From: Micromonospora vinacea
GTDB taxonomy: Bacteria > Actinomycetota > Actinomycetes > Mycobacteriales > Micromonosporaceae
Direction: 5' to 3'
DNA length: 64,000 nucleotides
NCBI RefSeq assembly: GCF_015751785.1
Contig: NZ_JADOTY010000001.1
Location: forward strand, 2,170,001-2,234,000
The notes below the pieces were generated by a model. It was not told where the DNA came from. It was given only the letters and a program-made list of their open reading frames with translations, and did no database searches. Below are positions 9,356-17,675 of this stretch, piece after piece (the stretch's first letter is position 1; each line of letters opens with the position of its first letter). The position numbers and the translations under genes are program-made.

Positions 9356-10210
9356 GTGCGAGCACTTTTGACGAAAGTTGAGCAGGACTCCCGGCTGGAC
9401 CGCGTGGGTGACCGGTTGCAGAAGGTCGTCCTGGGGACGCTGCGTCCGCGTCGGTTGCGCGACCTGCTGCACGGGGTGCCCCTCGGGCATCCGCTGCACC
9501 CGGCGATGGTGCAGGTGCCGGTCGGAGCGTGGATCAGCGCCGCGGTGCTGGACCTCATGCCCGGGCAGCGCCGGCCCGCCACCGTACTCGTCGGTCTCGG
9601 CACCGTCAGCGCCGTGCCGGCGGCGGTCGCCGGTCTGAACGACTGGGCGGCACTCGCCCGGGACCAGCGCCGGGTCGGCCTGGTGCACGCCGCCGCCAAC
9701 ACCGTCGGCCTGACGCTCTACGCCGGCTCGTTGGCCGCTCGGCTGTCCGGCCGGCACGGAATGGGCCGCGCCCTCGGCTTCCTCGGGCTCTCCACAGTGA
9801 GCCTCGGCGCGTACATCGGGGGTCACCTCGCGTACAAGCAGGGCGCGCAGGTCAACCAGAGCGTCTCCGAGCTGCACCGGATGACCGACGGCTGGCACTC
9901 GCTGGCCGACATGGCGACGCTGCCGCAACGCACCCTGATCACCAGGGAGGTGGACGACGACATCTCGGTGATCCTCTACCGGCACGGTGACGAGGTCACC
10001 GTGATGTTGGAGCGTTGCCCGCACCAGAGCGGGCCGCTCGGCGAGGGCGAAGTGCAGGAGATCGACGGCCACGCCTGCGTGGTCTGCCCGTGGCACGGCA
10101 GCGCGTTCCGGCTCAACGGCGGTGAGGTCGTGCAGGGGCCGTCCGGCAACGACCAGCAGATCCTGCCCACCCGGATCCAGAACGGCGTGCTCCAGACCCG
10201 CCTGCCCTGA
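9356..10210 (+). CDS. DUF2231 membrane protein with C-terminal Rieske [2Fe-2S] domain
   Basis: 284 aa from GTG 9356. The N-terminal half (about 35-160) is DUF2231: it contains LHGVPLGHPLHPAMVQVP followed by roughly four hydrophobic helices. The C-terminal part (about 190-284) is a Rieske domain with both cluster motifs, CPHQSG and CPWHGSAF, giving the two Cys and two His ligands. It is likely a membrane-anchored redox protein; the electron partner is unknown. I chose GTG 9356 because the protein then begins RALLTKVEQDSRLDRV, the usual family start. A GTG-like start at 9236 would place 40 extra residues over an intergenic repeat. Confidence 0.85.
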   Translation: MRALLTKVEQDSRLDRVGDRLQKVVLGTLRPRRLRDLLHGVPLGHPLHPAMVQVPVGAWISAAVLDLMPGQRRPATVLVGLGTVSAVPAAVAGLNDWAALARDQRRVGLVHAAANTVGLTLYAGSLAARLSGRHGMGRALGFLGLSTVSLGAYIGGHLAYKQGAQVNQSVSELHRMTDGWHSLADMATLPQRTLITREVDDDISVILYRHGDEVTVMLERCPHQSGPLGEGEVQEIDGHACVVCPWHGSAFRLNGGEVVQGPSGNDQQILPTRIQNGVLQTRLP

Positions 10211-10326
10211 CCGTTCGCGCTGGCCCGCCCGCGCCGTGACCTGGTCCGGGCGCCTCCGGCGTCGGGATGTCTCACCTCACGCCGACGCTCCGCGCCCAAG
10301 ACAGTAACGCCTTCGATGCTGATGCC

Positions 10327-10366
10327 TGTGAGTCATCGTGATGACTCACAGTCATATCGCTCTCCG
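10327..10366. repeat. Compact palindrome plus CGCTCTCCG flank (family 2, copy 1)
   Basis: 10327-10350 is a perfect palindrome with 11-bp arms (TGTGAGTCATC and its complement) around a 2-bp centre, followed by CAGTCATATCGCTCTCCG. The same CAGTCAT-NN-CGCTCTCCG flank occurs in reverse orientation at 47260-47307. It lies between the convergent Rieske and LysM genes. Its 2-nt centre is poor for a hairpin loop, so it may be a protein site or a mobile repeat rather than a terminator. Confidence 0.5.
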
Positions 10367-10437
10367 AGACATTGCCCCGGCCGCTCCCGCCAAGGCGGCG
10401 TAGACACCGGGCGGAGACACCAGGTCGTGCGGCCCGC

Positions 10438-11844
10438 TCAGGTGCGTCGGTGTCGGCCGACCGGCGGACCGTCCGGTACGGAGTCCAGGCCGTGCCCGCC
10501 GTCGAACAGCCCGCCCTCGCCACCAGCACCGGCCCAGCCACCGTCACCACTCCAGCCCCCTGCGTCGGCGCTCGCCATCCCGCCGCCGGGGGGTGCCGTG
10601 CCGCCGGAGAGAGCCATCCCGCTACCCGGGAACGCCGTACTACCGGGGGAAGCCATTCCGCTGCCGGCAGGTGCCGCTCCGCTTCCCGAAGGTGCGAACC
10701 CGCTGCCGCTACTTGCCGCCCCGCTGCTCGGTGTCGCGGGAGCTTCGATGGCCGCTGCCGCCCGGCTGGCAGCCCACGCGGCACCGCTCCCGGCCACCCC
10801 ACCACTGGCCCGCTGGCCCGCGCCACTGCTGCTCCGGCCCGCGCCGCCCCGGGATGTGCGGGAGGAGGCGGCCAGTCGGGGAGCCGCCCCGGCGGTGGCT
10901 GGGCGGCGACGCAGCCCCAGGACCGCGCCGATCTGGGCGCCGACGATGCTCGCCACCGCCAGTACTGCGGAGACCGCCAGCGGGCGGTTCACCCGATCGG
11001 CGGCACCGGCTCGGGCCGCACCGACAGTCATCGCTGGTGGTTGGCCCGCTGACTCCGTACCGCTGGGTGGTGCCGGGGCCACCTGCGGCGGTGCGGCCCG
11101 CTCGGGCGCCGGCCGGGGCGCGGGCGCCTTCCGCGCCACGGGCCGGTCGACGAGCCGGCCGGTGGCGTGCTGCCGGGACCCCTGGTCGGCGGCCTCCGTG
11201 GGCAGTCGAAGTAGTTGGCCGGGGCGGATCCGGTCCGGGTCGTCGAGCTTGTTCAGCTTGGCGAGCTGTCGGTAGTCGCCGAACTCGTCCAGGTACCGCT
11301 CGGCCACCTCCCCGAGGTAGTCGCCCCGCGCCACCCGGTACACCGGCGCGGCCATGTCCGGGGTTGTGGTCGCGTGGGTCGGCGCGGCCAGGGTGGTCAC
11401 GGCCGGCGCGCTCGGGCTCGCGTACACCGGAGTTCCGTAGATCGCCGCGGCGCTGGCGGCGGCTGGGCTGGCGACCAGGATCAGCGCGACGGAGCCGACC
11501 AGCGCGGCGGCGGCCTTCTGCTGACGGCCCATCCCGGGCAGCTTCGGCGCCGGCCGGCGCAGGGTCTGCGCCCCCAACTCGACGAGGACGGAGAAGGCGA
11601 ACGTGGCCCAGCCGAACCAACCGGCCACCGCCAACGCCCGCAGGAAGAGCTGACCGTCATCCCGGCTGGTCAGCGCCGTGCCCACCTCGCTGATCGTGGG
11701 AAGGTGATCGGGCAGTGGGTTACCGGCGAAGGCGAGCAGCGCGATCGGCGCGCCGACCAACAGCACCAGGAGCACGGCCAGCGCGCCGATGCCGGTGAGG
11801 ATCCGTCCGGTCCGCCGTACGACGGACCCACCCGATACGGGCAT
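10438..11844 (-). CDS. LysM-domain membrane protein at end of tad operon
   Basis: 468 aa. Two N-terminal hydrophobic segments (about 15-40 and 68-90) and a third near 112-135 are followed by a LysM domain at about 168-215 (YRVARGDYLGEVAERYL ... RIRPGQLLRLP). Then come a Pro/Ala-rich stretch, another hydrophobic segment near 293-310 and a long Gly/Ser/Ala-rich low-complexity tail with GSG repeats. LysM binds peptidoglycan N-acetylglucosamine, so the protein probably ties the pilus machinery or another envelope component to the wall. It follows the TadG-like gene by 14 bp and is the last gene of the leftward tad operon. The exact role is unknown. Confidence 0.8.
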   Translation of the reverse strand: MPVSGGSVVRRTGRILTGIGALAVLLVLLVGAPIALLAFAGNPLPDHLPTISEVGTALTSRDDGQLFLRALAVAGWFGWATFAFSVLVELGAQTLRRPAPKLPGMGRQQKAAAALVGSVALILVASPAAASAAAIYGTPVYASPSAPAVTTLAAPTHATTTPDMAAPVYRVARGDYLGEVAERYLDEFGDYRQLAKLNKLDDPDRIRPGQLLRLPTEAADQGSRQHATGRLVDRPVARKAPAPRPAPERAAPPQVAPAPPSGTESAGQPPAMTVGAARAGAADRVNRPLAVSAVLAVASIVGAQIGAVLGLRRRPATAGAAPRLAASSRTSRGGAGRSSSGAGQRASGGVAGSGAAWAASRAAAAIEAPATPSSGAASSGSGFAPSGSGAAPAGSGMASPGSTAFPGSGMALSGGTAPPGGGMASADAGGWSGDGGWAGAGGEGGLFDGGHGLDSVPDGPPVGRHRRT

Positions 11845-11858
11845 GGCTGCCTACCTTC

Positions 11859-12308
11859 CTACGGTGTTGCGGTGATGGCACGCGCTGTCGCCTCGCCGGT
11901 GACGGTGACCGCCTTGTCCTGGACGAACGGTCCGATCATCGAGCGCTGGTAGGTGATGGAGACGGTCACCCGGATCAGGATTTCCCCGTCGACCTCGGGG
12001 AAGCTCACTGTGTGGCTGGCGGTGTCCACCTCATCCAGGTAGTTGGCGACCGCCTTGCGCGCCTCCGGCTGATTGATCCGCTTCGGCCCGCCCTCGATGG
12101 CGGTGGCCCGGTCGATGGCCTGACCGCCGGCCCGGGCCGCTTCGGCAGCCAGGTTCTGGGCACGTTGCAGGGTGCGGAGTTGCCCGGCGCCGTCGAAGGA
12201 GAGGCCGATGATGGCCAGTACGCCGACCATCGTCACCGCGAGGAAGATGCTCACCCGGCCGTGCTCACCTGCCCGCGAGGACCTGACAGCCGACGTGGTG
12301 GCCGTCAT
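11859..12308 (-). CDS. TadG-like pilus assembly protein
   Basis: 149 aa with a short basic N-terminus and one N-terminal membrane helix (about 19-38, VSIFLAVTMVGVLAIIG), the pseudopilin-like layout of TadE/TadG-like proteins. The residue five places after the Gly is Phe, not Glu, so prepilin peptidase processing is doubtful. The soluble part carries a QxAQNLAAEAARAGGQ segment typical of the family. The start codon overlaps the stop of the upstream TadE-type gene by 4 bp (ATGA), so translation is coupled. It is probably a minor envelope component of the Flp/Tad pilus. Confidence 0.75.
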   Translation of the reverse strand: MTATTSAVRSSRAGEHGRVSIFLAVTMVGVLAIIGLSFDGAGQLRTLQRAQNLAAEAARAGGQAIDRATAIEGGPKRINQPEARKAVANYLDEVDTASHTVSFPEVDGEILIRVTVSITYQRSMIGPFVQDKAVTVTGEATARAITATP

Positions 12309-12772
12309 TGCCGACCCCGGTAACGGTCGAGTGGGGAGGTGAACTGCGCGGTGATCAATCGTTCACTCTCCATCCCGGGCAGGATGTCGAGCGTCACGTC
12401 CTTGAACGACACCAGGCAGCTGATCGTCACCGTCACCGTGGCGTCCGTACCGACCGAGCTGCTGAAGGCGTCGTCGAAGCTGGACTCGTTGCCCGGCGAC
12501 GAGCCGGTGAACGCCGGGTCCAGGTCGTTGGCGCAGACCAGGCCGTGCCAGTCCAACTGCTTCTGGGCGGCCTCCAGCGCCTTCTGCCGGGCGGTGTCGG
12601 AATCCCGGGAGATCGAGGCGGCCCGCGCCGCGTCGTGCGCGGCCGCGTCGAGCGCCTCCGCGGCAACCGCGCTGCGCCCGACCACACCGGCCAGCACCAT
12701 CAGTGCGATGAACGCGGGTGCGAGCACCGCCACCTCGATGGAGACCGAGCCCCGCTCGGCGGTACGGGTCAT
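12305..12772 (-). CDS. TadE-family pseudopilin
   Basis: 155 aa from ATG 12772, which overlaps the previous gene's stop by 4 bp; the longer open frame to 13189 is read-through over that gene. The N-terminus has Gly8 followed by SVSIE, i.e. Glu at +5 after a predicted prepilin peptidase cut, then a helix ending near residue 30. TadE/TadF proteins are membrane pseudopilins required for Flp pilus assembly. A Cys pair (about residues 80 and 121) could form a disulfide outside the membrane. Position and motif make this firm. Confidence 0.8.
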   Translation of the reverse strand: MTRTAERGSVSIEVAVLAPAFIALMVLAGVVGRSAVAAEALDAAAHDAARAASISRDSDTARQKALEAAQKQLDWHGLVCANDLDPAFTGSSPGNESSFDDAFSSSVGTDATVTVTISCLVSFKDVTLDILPGMESERLITAQFTSPLDRYRGRQ

Positions 12773-13212
12773 GGCGGGGTCACCCTCTCCACCGTCCCGT
12801 GGGCGGTCTGCTGTATCGCGAAGTCCACTCCCGGCACCACCGACAGGGACCGGCCGCTCACCGTGCAGGTCACGTCGGTAGTGGTGGTCACGCAGGTCGG
12901 GCCGGCCTTGTCCCAGCCCACCAGCCAACCGCCGGCGGCCTTGAGGAACTGGGTGGCGCCGTCCACTCCGACACCGTCCCTGGCCTGGTACGTCCGCTGG
13001 GCGTTGACGCCACTCTGCGCGGCGTGCAACGCGGTGGAGCGGGCGAGGAAGACGGCCGCGATCTGGATCGAGGCGAAGAGCAGCACCAGGATCAGCGGCA
13101 TCATCACGGCGAGTTCCACCGGGTTGGCCCCCCGCTCCCGGTCGCTGGCCGCGAGGCGGCGCCGGGCGGCGATGACCACCCGGTGCCACCTCGACAGCGC
13201 GGCTCGACGCAT
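12769..13212 (-). CDS. TadE-family pseudopilin
   Basis: 147 aa. After a basic leader, Gly28 is followed by ANPVE with Glu33 at +5 and a hydrophobic helix (about 34-52), the classical prepilin-peptidase substrate layout of TadE-like pseudopilins. Two Cys in a small exported domain (TCVTTTTDVTCTV, about 107-118) suggest a disulfide. It starts 5 bp after the Flp-like gene and overlaps the next TadE-type gene by 4 bp. Confidence 0.8.
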   Translation of the reverse strand: MRRAALSRWHRVVIAARRRLAASDRERGANPVELAVMMPLILVLLFASIQIAAVFLARSTALHAAQSGVNAQRTYQARDGVGVDGATQFLKAAGGWLVGWDKAGPTCVTTTTDVTCTVSGRSLSVVPGVDFAIQQTAHGTVERVTPP

Positions 13213-13217
13213 CCCGG

Positions 13218-13424
13218 CTACTTGGCGGGCTTCGTGTAGTCCGGGATGCCGGTCATCCAGCTGTCGGCCTTGGTCAGGGCGAGAGCGGTGACGGCCATAG
13301 CGACGACGACCAGGCCGGCGATGATCACCGCGGTGGGCACCGGGCTGTCGCCGCGCTCACCCTCCCGGCGCAGCTCGGCCAGGCGCGTCGTCAGCACGAC
13401 GTGCAGGTAGCTGAGGATGGACAT
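13218..13424 (-). CDS. Small Flp-pilin-like protein
   Basis: 68 aa from ATG 13424, with a good RBS (AAGGAG, 8 bp upstream); the longer open frame to 14366 runs over tadC and is not real. It has a charged N-terminus (to about residue 25), GDSPVPTAVIIAG, and a single hydrophobic helix (about 31-52). Size and place between tadC and tadE fit the pilin subunit, but the usual Glu at +5 after the Gly is a Pro here. It could be an atypical pilin or an accessory membrane peptide. Confidence 0.65.
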   Translation of the reverse strand: MSILSYLHVVLTTRLAELRREGERGDSPVPTAVIIAGLVVVAMAVTALALTKADSWMTGIPDYTKPAK

Positions 13425-13447
13425 GGCGTACTCCTTCAGGGAGGGGG

Positions 13448-14320
13448 TCAGACACGGGCGATGAACGGATAGAGGACGAACCCGAGCAGCACGAAGACGA
13501 GCAGCGCGCCCGGGATGTCGAGCTTGCTGGTCACCCCCTCGGCGCGGGCGAGGTTGTCGGTGCGGATCTGGTCGCGCAGCGAGTCGGCCCGGCTGCGCAG
13601 CGTCTCGTGCACCTGCGCGCCCTCGCTGCCGGAGGAGCGCATGATGGCGCCGACGTCGCCCAGCTCGGGGATCCCGATCTTGTCGGCGAGGTCGCGCAGT
13701 TCGTCCCAGGGCGCGTGCATCTGCATCTGGGCGATCCGCAGCGACTCCTGGAGCCGGTCGAACACCCAACCGTCGCAGACCGCCGCCGCCCGCTCCAGCG
13801 ACTGCACCGGCCCGTGCGCCGCCGAGAGTTGCAACGCCACCAGGTCGAGGTAGGTGCAGACCGCCTGGCGGAACTCGTCGCGGGCGGCGTTCGCCTTGGT
13901 CAACACGGCGCGGTGCGCCAGCAGGCCGCCCAGCAGCGCCAGGCCGAGGCTGCCCAGCACCGGCACTACCAGCGGGAATGGAACGCCGAGCACCCACAGC
14001 GCCGCCCCGAGCAGAGTCGGCGTGGCCAACCCGATCAGGGCGGAGAGCAGCACCGACAGCGCGTACTGCTCGGGGGTCTGACCGATCAGGGCGAGTTGCA
14101 TCTGCGGCGGCCGCAACCAGCGCGACATGCCGGTCAACCAGTCGAGTCGGCGGGACGCGGGCGTGGACACCCGGCCGGTGCCCGGCGGCTGGTGCAGTCG
14201 GCGCAGCGCCGGCCCGAGCGCCGGTGTCGCCGGCACCAACTCCCGGACCACCAGGAAGACGCCCAGGCCGATCCCGGCACCACCGCACACCGCGATGGCC
14301 AACTGCCAGTTCAGGATCAC
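13448..14320 (-). CDS. tadC: TadC-type pilus assembly membrane protein (T2SS F family)
   Basis: 290 aa from GTG 14320. The longer open frame to 14425 would translate the duplicated spacer and is rejected. Hydrophobic helices lie at about 5-24, 90-135 and 265-288, with a cytoplasmic four-helix T2SSF domain between (VCTYLDLVALQLSAAHGPVQSLERA). TadB and TadC form the inner-membrane platform that works with the TadA ATPase. The RBS-like AAAGGCGG lies in the 59-bp spacer that is present twice upstream. It is the second platform gene after tadB. Confidence 0.8.
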   Translation of the reverse strand: MILNWQLAIAVCGGAGIGLGVFLVVRELVPATPALGPALRRLHQPPGTGRVSTPASRRLDWLTGMSRWLRPPQMQLALIGQTPEQYALSVLLSALIGLATPTLLGAALWVLGVPFPLVVPVLGSLGLALLGGLLAHRAVLTKANAARDEFRQAVCTYLDLVALQLSAAHGPVQSLERAAAVCDGWVFDRLQESLRIAQMQMHAPWDELRDLADKIGIPELGDVGAIMRSSGSEGAQVHETLRSRADSLRDQIRTDNLARAEGVTSKLDIPGALLVFVLLGFVLYPFIARV

Positions 14321-14438
14321 TGGAGCCGCCTTTCGTTCGCGACTGCGGGGCTCCGCTGCGCTGCACTCCTCGCGCTCACTGGAGCCGCCTTTCGTTCGCG
14401 ACTGCGGGGCTCCGCTGCGCTGCACTCCTCGCGCTCAC
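14321..14438. repeat. Tandem 59-bp duplication of the tadB-tadC spacer
   Basis: Two identical head-to-tail copies, 14321-14379 and 14380-14438. On the minus strand each unit runs from the tadB stop region (GTGAGCGCGAGGAG) to the bases just before the tadC start (AAAGGCGGCTCCA). It therefore carries the tadC RBS, and the RBS exists twice. The unit is not a multiple of three. Confidence 0.9.
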
Positions 14439-15337
14439 GCGATCACCTCGCTGGGGTCGGGCGCCGGCAGGAACCGGGCCGGCCGTTGCGGCTGGCTCAT
14501 CGACCGCACCCAGGCCAGCAGGCCGATGAAGGCGGCGCCGAGGGCGGCCATCACCAGTTGACCCACGGGTGTGCCGTACGGCCTGACGTACTCGGCGTTG
14601 ATCAGCCCGTACGCCAGGGTCGCCAGCGTCATCCCGGTGAGGAAGCGAACCGCGAACCGGGGCTGGGTGCGCTTGGCCTCGATCTCCCGCCGGGTGGCCA
14701 CCTCCGCGGACGCCGCGCCGGCGATCGAACCGAGCACGTCACCCAGCCGCTCACCCCGGTCCGACAGGTGCAGGATCAGCGCCGCGACCACCTGGTCGCA
14801 GACCGGATCGGCGATCTCGTCGGCGAACGCCAGCAGCGCGGAGCGGGCCATCCAGCCGGCCTGGAGACGGGCAGCGAGCAGCCGTACCTCGTCCTCGATG
14901 CCGGGTGGCACGCTGCCGATCGTGCCGATGATCGACTGCTGGAGGCCCTGCCCGGTGCCGGAGACGTCCTTGAGTCGGCGGGTCCACTCGCCGACCGCCT
15001 CGATCCGGGCGATGGCCCGCTGTTCGGCCTTGCCCACCCCGAACAGCCACGGGGTGCCGGGCACCGCCACCGCGACCAGCAGGCCGACCACCGGTAGCCC
15101 GGTCAGCAGGAACGCCAACGCGCCTGCGACCAGCGCGGCGACCAGCAGCGCCTGGTAGCCGCGCTGCTCGGCCGGGGTGCTGCCCGGCCCGCGCCACAGT
15201 CGGCTCAGCCCCGGCCCGCTGCCCGGGCGCGGCCCGGGGGGCCGGCGGGTGCCGACCAGCGCGACAACGGCCAGCACCAACCCGGCCACACAGGCGGCCC
15301 CGGAGACCACCGCGATCAACTCCAGGCTGCCGAGCAT
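14435..15337 (-). CDS. tadB: TadB-type pilus assembly membrane protein (T2SS F family)
   Basis: 300 aa from ATG 15337, 4 bp after the tadA stop; an upstream ATG at 15385 lies inside tadA. Helices are at about 6-28, 68-98 and near the C-terminus (235-285), flanking a T2SSF cytoplasmic domain (RRLKDVSGTGQGLQQSI ... GERLGDVLGSIAG). It is the first of the two inner-membrane platform proteins of the Tad pilus. The stop codon lies inside the second copy of the 59-bp repeat. Confidence 0.8.
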   Translation of the reverse strand: MLGSLELIAVVSGAACVAGLVLAVVALVGTRRPPGPRPGSGPGLSRLWRGPGSTPAEQRGYQALLVAALVAGALAFLLTGLPVVGLLVAVAVPGTPWLFGVGKAEQRAIARIEAVGEWTRRLKDVSGTGQGLQQSIIGTIGSVPPGIEDEVRLLAARLQAGWMARSALLAFADEIADPVCDQVVAALILHLSDRGERLGDVLGSIAGAASAEVATRREIEAKRTQPRFAVRFLTGMTLATLAYGLINAEYVRPYGTPVGQLVMAALGAAFIGLLAWVRSMSQPQRPARFLPAPDPSEVIA

Positions 15338-15341
15338 CAGG

Positions 15342-16883
15342 TCACCGCCGGGCCAGTCGGGTCTGCCGTGGCCGCCGCCAGGCACCGGCGCCGGCCTCGA
15401 CCCACCGGGTCAGCAGCCGCGCGTCGTAACCCACCCGCAGCAACTGGTCGCGGACCCGCTCCGGCAGGTGCCGGGGGACCGCGCGACCGTCCGGGCCGGG
15501 CCCGAAGACGGTGGTGGTGGTGATCCGACCGGCTTCGCCGGCCCCGATCACCTCCTCCACGTGGGAGACGAACCGGTGTTTCCGCCCGCCGATCGCGGTC
15601 TCGTCCTCGATGGTGACGTAGACGATCAGGTCGAGCGCGTTGCCGGCCATCCGGCGGGCCTGGTCGACGGTCATCTCGCGGCCGTGCGCCAGGGCCAGCT
15701 CGACGATCCGTTCACTCACCCCGGCGGCGGTACGGGCGTGGATGGTGCACATCGACCCCCGGCTGGTGGTCATCGCCTGGAGCATCGGCACGATCTCCCG
15801 GGACCGCACCTCGCCCACGATGATCCGCAGGACGCCCATCCGCAGCGACAGTGGGATCAGGTCGGCGATGGTCACCTCGCCGGCCGGGCGGCCGTCGAAG
15901 CCGCGCTCGCCGTGGCCCTCGCGGGCCTCGAAGCTCATCACCGCCCGGTGCCGCTCCCGGCGGCGGGCCGGGAGCAGCTCCCGACTCTCCTCCAACAGCA
16001 CGTACGGCTCATCCTGCGGGATCTCGTTCATCAGCGCCCGGATGACGGTGGTCTTTCCGGCGCCGGCCAATCCGGCGACCATGATGTTCAGACCGGCGCG
16101 CATCGCCGCGCGGAGGAAGTCGCGCAGCAGCGGGTCGATCATCTCGTCCAGGTCACCTCGGGCGCCCGCGAGGTCGTCGAGGCTCACTTCCAGCGTGTTG
16201 TGCTTGCGGATCACCGCGTACGGGCGGTGGCTGACCAGGAACACCGCGGCCAGCCGGCTGCCGTCGGGCAGTTGCAGGTCGAGGGTGGGCTTCACCGTGG
16301 AGAGGGACCGCTCGGTCGCGCCCGCCCGGCGGGCCGCCGCCTGGAGGATCTCCACCAGTTCGGCGTCGCTGTCGGCGATCGGCTCGGCCCAGTCCACCCC
16401 ACCGCCGCGCCTGGTGATGCGTACCTGGTCGCAGCCAAGGATGTGCACCTCCTCGATGGTGTCGTCGACCAGCAGGGTCTGTAGCCGGCCGAGCCCGACC
16501 AGCTCGGCGGTCACCTGGTCGAGCAGCAGGCGTTCATCACCGGCGGCCATGGGCGTGCCGGCCCGGCGCACGGAGTCCGCGTACGCGGCGACCACTGTGA
16601 CGGCGAGTCGGGCCCGCTCGGTGTCCTCCTCGTCGACTGTGAACTCCCGGCCGCGCTGCCAGAGGGTGAGCCGTTCGGTGAGTTCCCGGCGCAGCTCCCG
16701 GACCACCTGGAAATCCATCCGGGGTCGGGGCGGCGACTGCGGCGGCGGGGTGGCCGCTGTCATCGGCTGCGGCTGCGTTCCGGACTGGTGGTGCCGGCCG
16801 TTCGGTTCGGCCAGGGGTGGCGCGGTGGAGGTCACGCCTGGTGGCTGTTGGCGTGGGTCGGTGGAGACCGGCTCAAACCGCAT
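15342..16883 (-). CDS. tadA: TadA/CpaF-type pilus secretion ATPase
   Basis: 513 aa. A Pro-rich N-terminus (1-55) precedes a VirB11/CpaF-like ATPase. Walker A is GLAGAGKTT (near residue 272). It is followed by LLEESRELLP, the His-box-like region RGSMCTIHA and the Walker B-type LRIIVGEVR. Family members are cytoplasmic hexamers that power pilin extraction and assembly. The start lies 11 bp inside the tadZ-like gene and the stop is 4 bp before tadB, so the three are translationally coupled. Assignment is secure from motifs and context. Confidence 0.9.
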   Translation of the reverse strand: MRFEPVSTDPRQQPPGVTSTAPPLAEPNGRHHQSGTQPQPMTAATPPPQSPPRPRMDFQVVRELRRELTERLTLWQRGREFTVDEEDTERARLAVTVVAAYADSVRRAGTPMAAGDERLLLDQVTAELVGLGRLQTLLVDDTIEEVHILGCDQVRITRRGGGVDWAEPIADSDAELVEILQAAARRAGATERSLSTVKPTLDLQLPDGSRLAAVFLVSHRPYAVIRKHNTLEVSLDDLAGARGDLDEMIDPLLRDFLRAAMRAGLNIMVAGLAGAGKTTVIRALMNEIPQDEPYVLLEESRELLPARRRERHRAVMSFEAREGHGERGFDGRPAGEVTIADLIPLSLRMGVLRIIVGEVRSREIVPMLQAMTTSRGSMCTIHARTAAGVSERIVELALAHGREMTVDQARRMAGNALDLIVYVTIEDETAIGGRKHRFVSHVEEVIGAGEAGRITTTTVFGPGPDGRAVPRHLPERVRDQLLRVGYDARLLTRWVEAGAGAWRRPRQTRLARR

Positions 16884-17673
16884 CCGGCACCCCCTGCTGC
16901 ACGGGCCACGCCAACCGGGCCCGCCGCCGTTCCAGGAGCGCCCCGATGGGGACCTCCAGCGCGGACGCCGCGCGCATCAGCGGCCGTCCGGCCCGCACGG
17001 TCCCGCCCAGGGCGAGCACCCCGGCGGTACGCGGATCGTGCGGCAGCCGCGCGATGATCGGCAGTTTCAGGGCGCGGCTGATCTCGGCCCGCCCGTGCCC
17101 GTCGCCGACCAGCAGCAGCCGCAGGGTGCCCGGGGGCACCCGGTGCTCGGCGAAGTCCCGTTCGATGGCGGTGACCACCGCGCGGGTGCCGGAGAGGTCC
17201 GGCAGGTGCGCCCGGGTCACCAACAGCACCACCGAGGCGGCCCGCAGTATCGGCCACGGTGGCCCGGTCACGTGCAGCCGGCCACAGTCGACAAGGACGT
17301 CGTAGCCGGGGGTGCCGCGGTCGAGGGCGTCGAAGTAGTCGGCGAAGCGTTGCCAGAGCGGGGTGACGCTGCCGCTCTGGGCCGGGTCGACGAGGCCGGG
17401 CAGCAGCAGCCGTTCCCGGCGGGGTGCGTCCAGGTCGACCAGCTGAGACCAGAACGCGCTTTCCAGGTTGCCGTCGCGCAACTCGCCGACGGCCAGCTCT
17501 CCGATGCCGCGAGGGCCGTCCAGTTGGCCGCCGAGGTATCCGGCGAGGATCGAGCCGCCGGCCGGGTCGCATTCGGCGACCACCAGCCGCCGGTGCCAGG
17601 CCAGCGCGCAGGCCAGCGCCGAGGTGGTGACGCCGGGCGAACCCTTCGCGGACACCAGCGCGATGATGGCCAT
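16873..17673 (-). CDS. TadZ/CpaE-like MinD-family ATPase
   Basis: 266 aa, starting MAIIALVSAKGSPGVTTSA with the deviant Walker A KGSPGVTT of the ParA/MinD superfamily, then the switch-like VVAECDPAGG. TadZ/CpaE proteins place the Tad machine at the membrane or pole. Unlike classical CpaE it lacks an N-terminal receiver domain. It begins 2 bp after the SAF-domain gene and overlaps tadA by 11 bp. A general ParA-like role is the alternative but the operon position argues against it. Confidence 0.8.
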   Translation of the reverse strand: MAIIALVSAKGSPGVTTSALACALAWHRRLVVAECDPAGGSILAGYLGGQLDGPRGIGELAVGELRDGNLESAFWSQLVDLDAPRRERLLLPGLVDPAQSGSVTPLWQRFADYFDALDRGTPGYDVLVDCGRLHVTGPPWPILRAASVVLLVTRAHLPDLSGTRAVVTAIERDFAEHRVPPGTLRLLLVGDGHGRAEISRALKLPIIARLPHDPRTAGVLALGGTVRAGRPLMRAASALEVPIGALLERRRARLAWPVQQGVPDAV

Positions 17674-17675
17674 GC

